A DNA stretch of 64,000 nt from Plutella xylostella (Eukaryota > Arthropoda > Insecta > Lepidoptera > Plutellidae). The notes under the pieces were generated by a model. It made no database searches. It saw nothing but the letters and a program-made list of their open reading frames with translations, and was not told the origin of the DNA. The stretch covers positions 6,889,501-6,953,500 of the forward strand of contig NC_063983.1 of assembly GCF_932276165.1 (NCBI RefSeq). Reading direction: 5' to 3'. The position numbers and the translations under genes were made by a program. This document shows positions 63,918 through 64,000 of the stretch, in pieces; the first letter of the stretch is position 1; each line of letters begins with the position of its first letter.

Positions 63918-64000
63918 AATTATGATCATTTAGTTTATTTTTGGTTTTCATTTACTTATTTCCTTATAGATTATTTAAAATGAAAGTCAGCAATCACATT

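Overview
The window looks like a moth or butterfly (Lepidoptera) nuclear chromosome, an inference from its texture: AT-rich introns and intergenic DNA with GC-rich exons, many TAGGTACCTA-type words, tRNA-derived SINEs, RTE-like LINE tails, and many small transposons flanked by TA. There is no operon structure, CRISPR array, rRNA gene or convincing free-standing tRNA gene.

Region 1 (about 0.9-24 kb, + strand) is a class C orphan receptor of the GPR158/GPR179 family. Thirteen exons with matching splice phases (937-22257) give 504 residues; the start lies left of the window. Its introns hold many mobile elements. The last intron (13409-22227) carries a nested set: a hAT-like element with an 8-bp target duplication contains both a 1.2-kb inverted-repeat element, itself hit by a MITE, and a complete Ty3/gypsy retrotransposon with apparently identical LTRs. 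Three broken copies of the receptor's own exon edges lie in its introns.

Region 2 (25.5-37.4 kb) holds a single-exon Mis12-like kinetochore gene (- strand) and, divergent from it, an 11-coding-exon THAP/P-element transposase-like gene (976 aa, uninterrupted). Its introns are full of SINEs, MITEs and LINE debris, while the reading frame is clean.

Region 3 (38-42.7 kb) is mobile-element debris: the C-terminal half of an IS630/Tc1-like (DDE_3) transposase, a 1.16-kb element with near-perfect inverted ends, SINEs, and a 5'-truncated LINE reverse transcriptase ending in a C2H2 zinc finger.

Region 4 (43.3-59 kb) has one possible untranslated first exon (43280-43766) followed by about 15 kb without a convincing coding region, only scattered repeats.

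Region 5 (59.4-64 kb) has the 3' end of an errantivirus-like endogenous retroelement (env, polypurine tract, LTR; - strand), cut off at a near-identical tandem duplication (796 and 811 bp). That duplication carries the putative first exon of an unrecognised short gene (coding exon 63459-63917, + strand).
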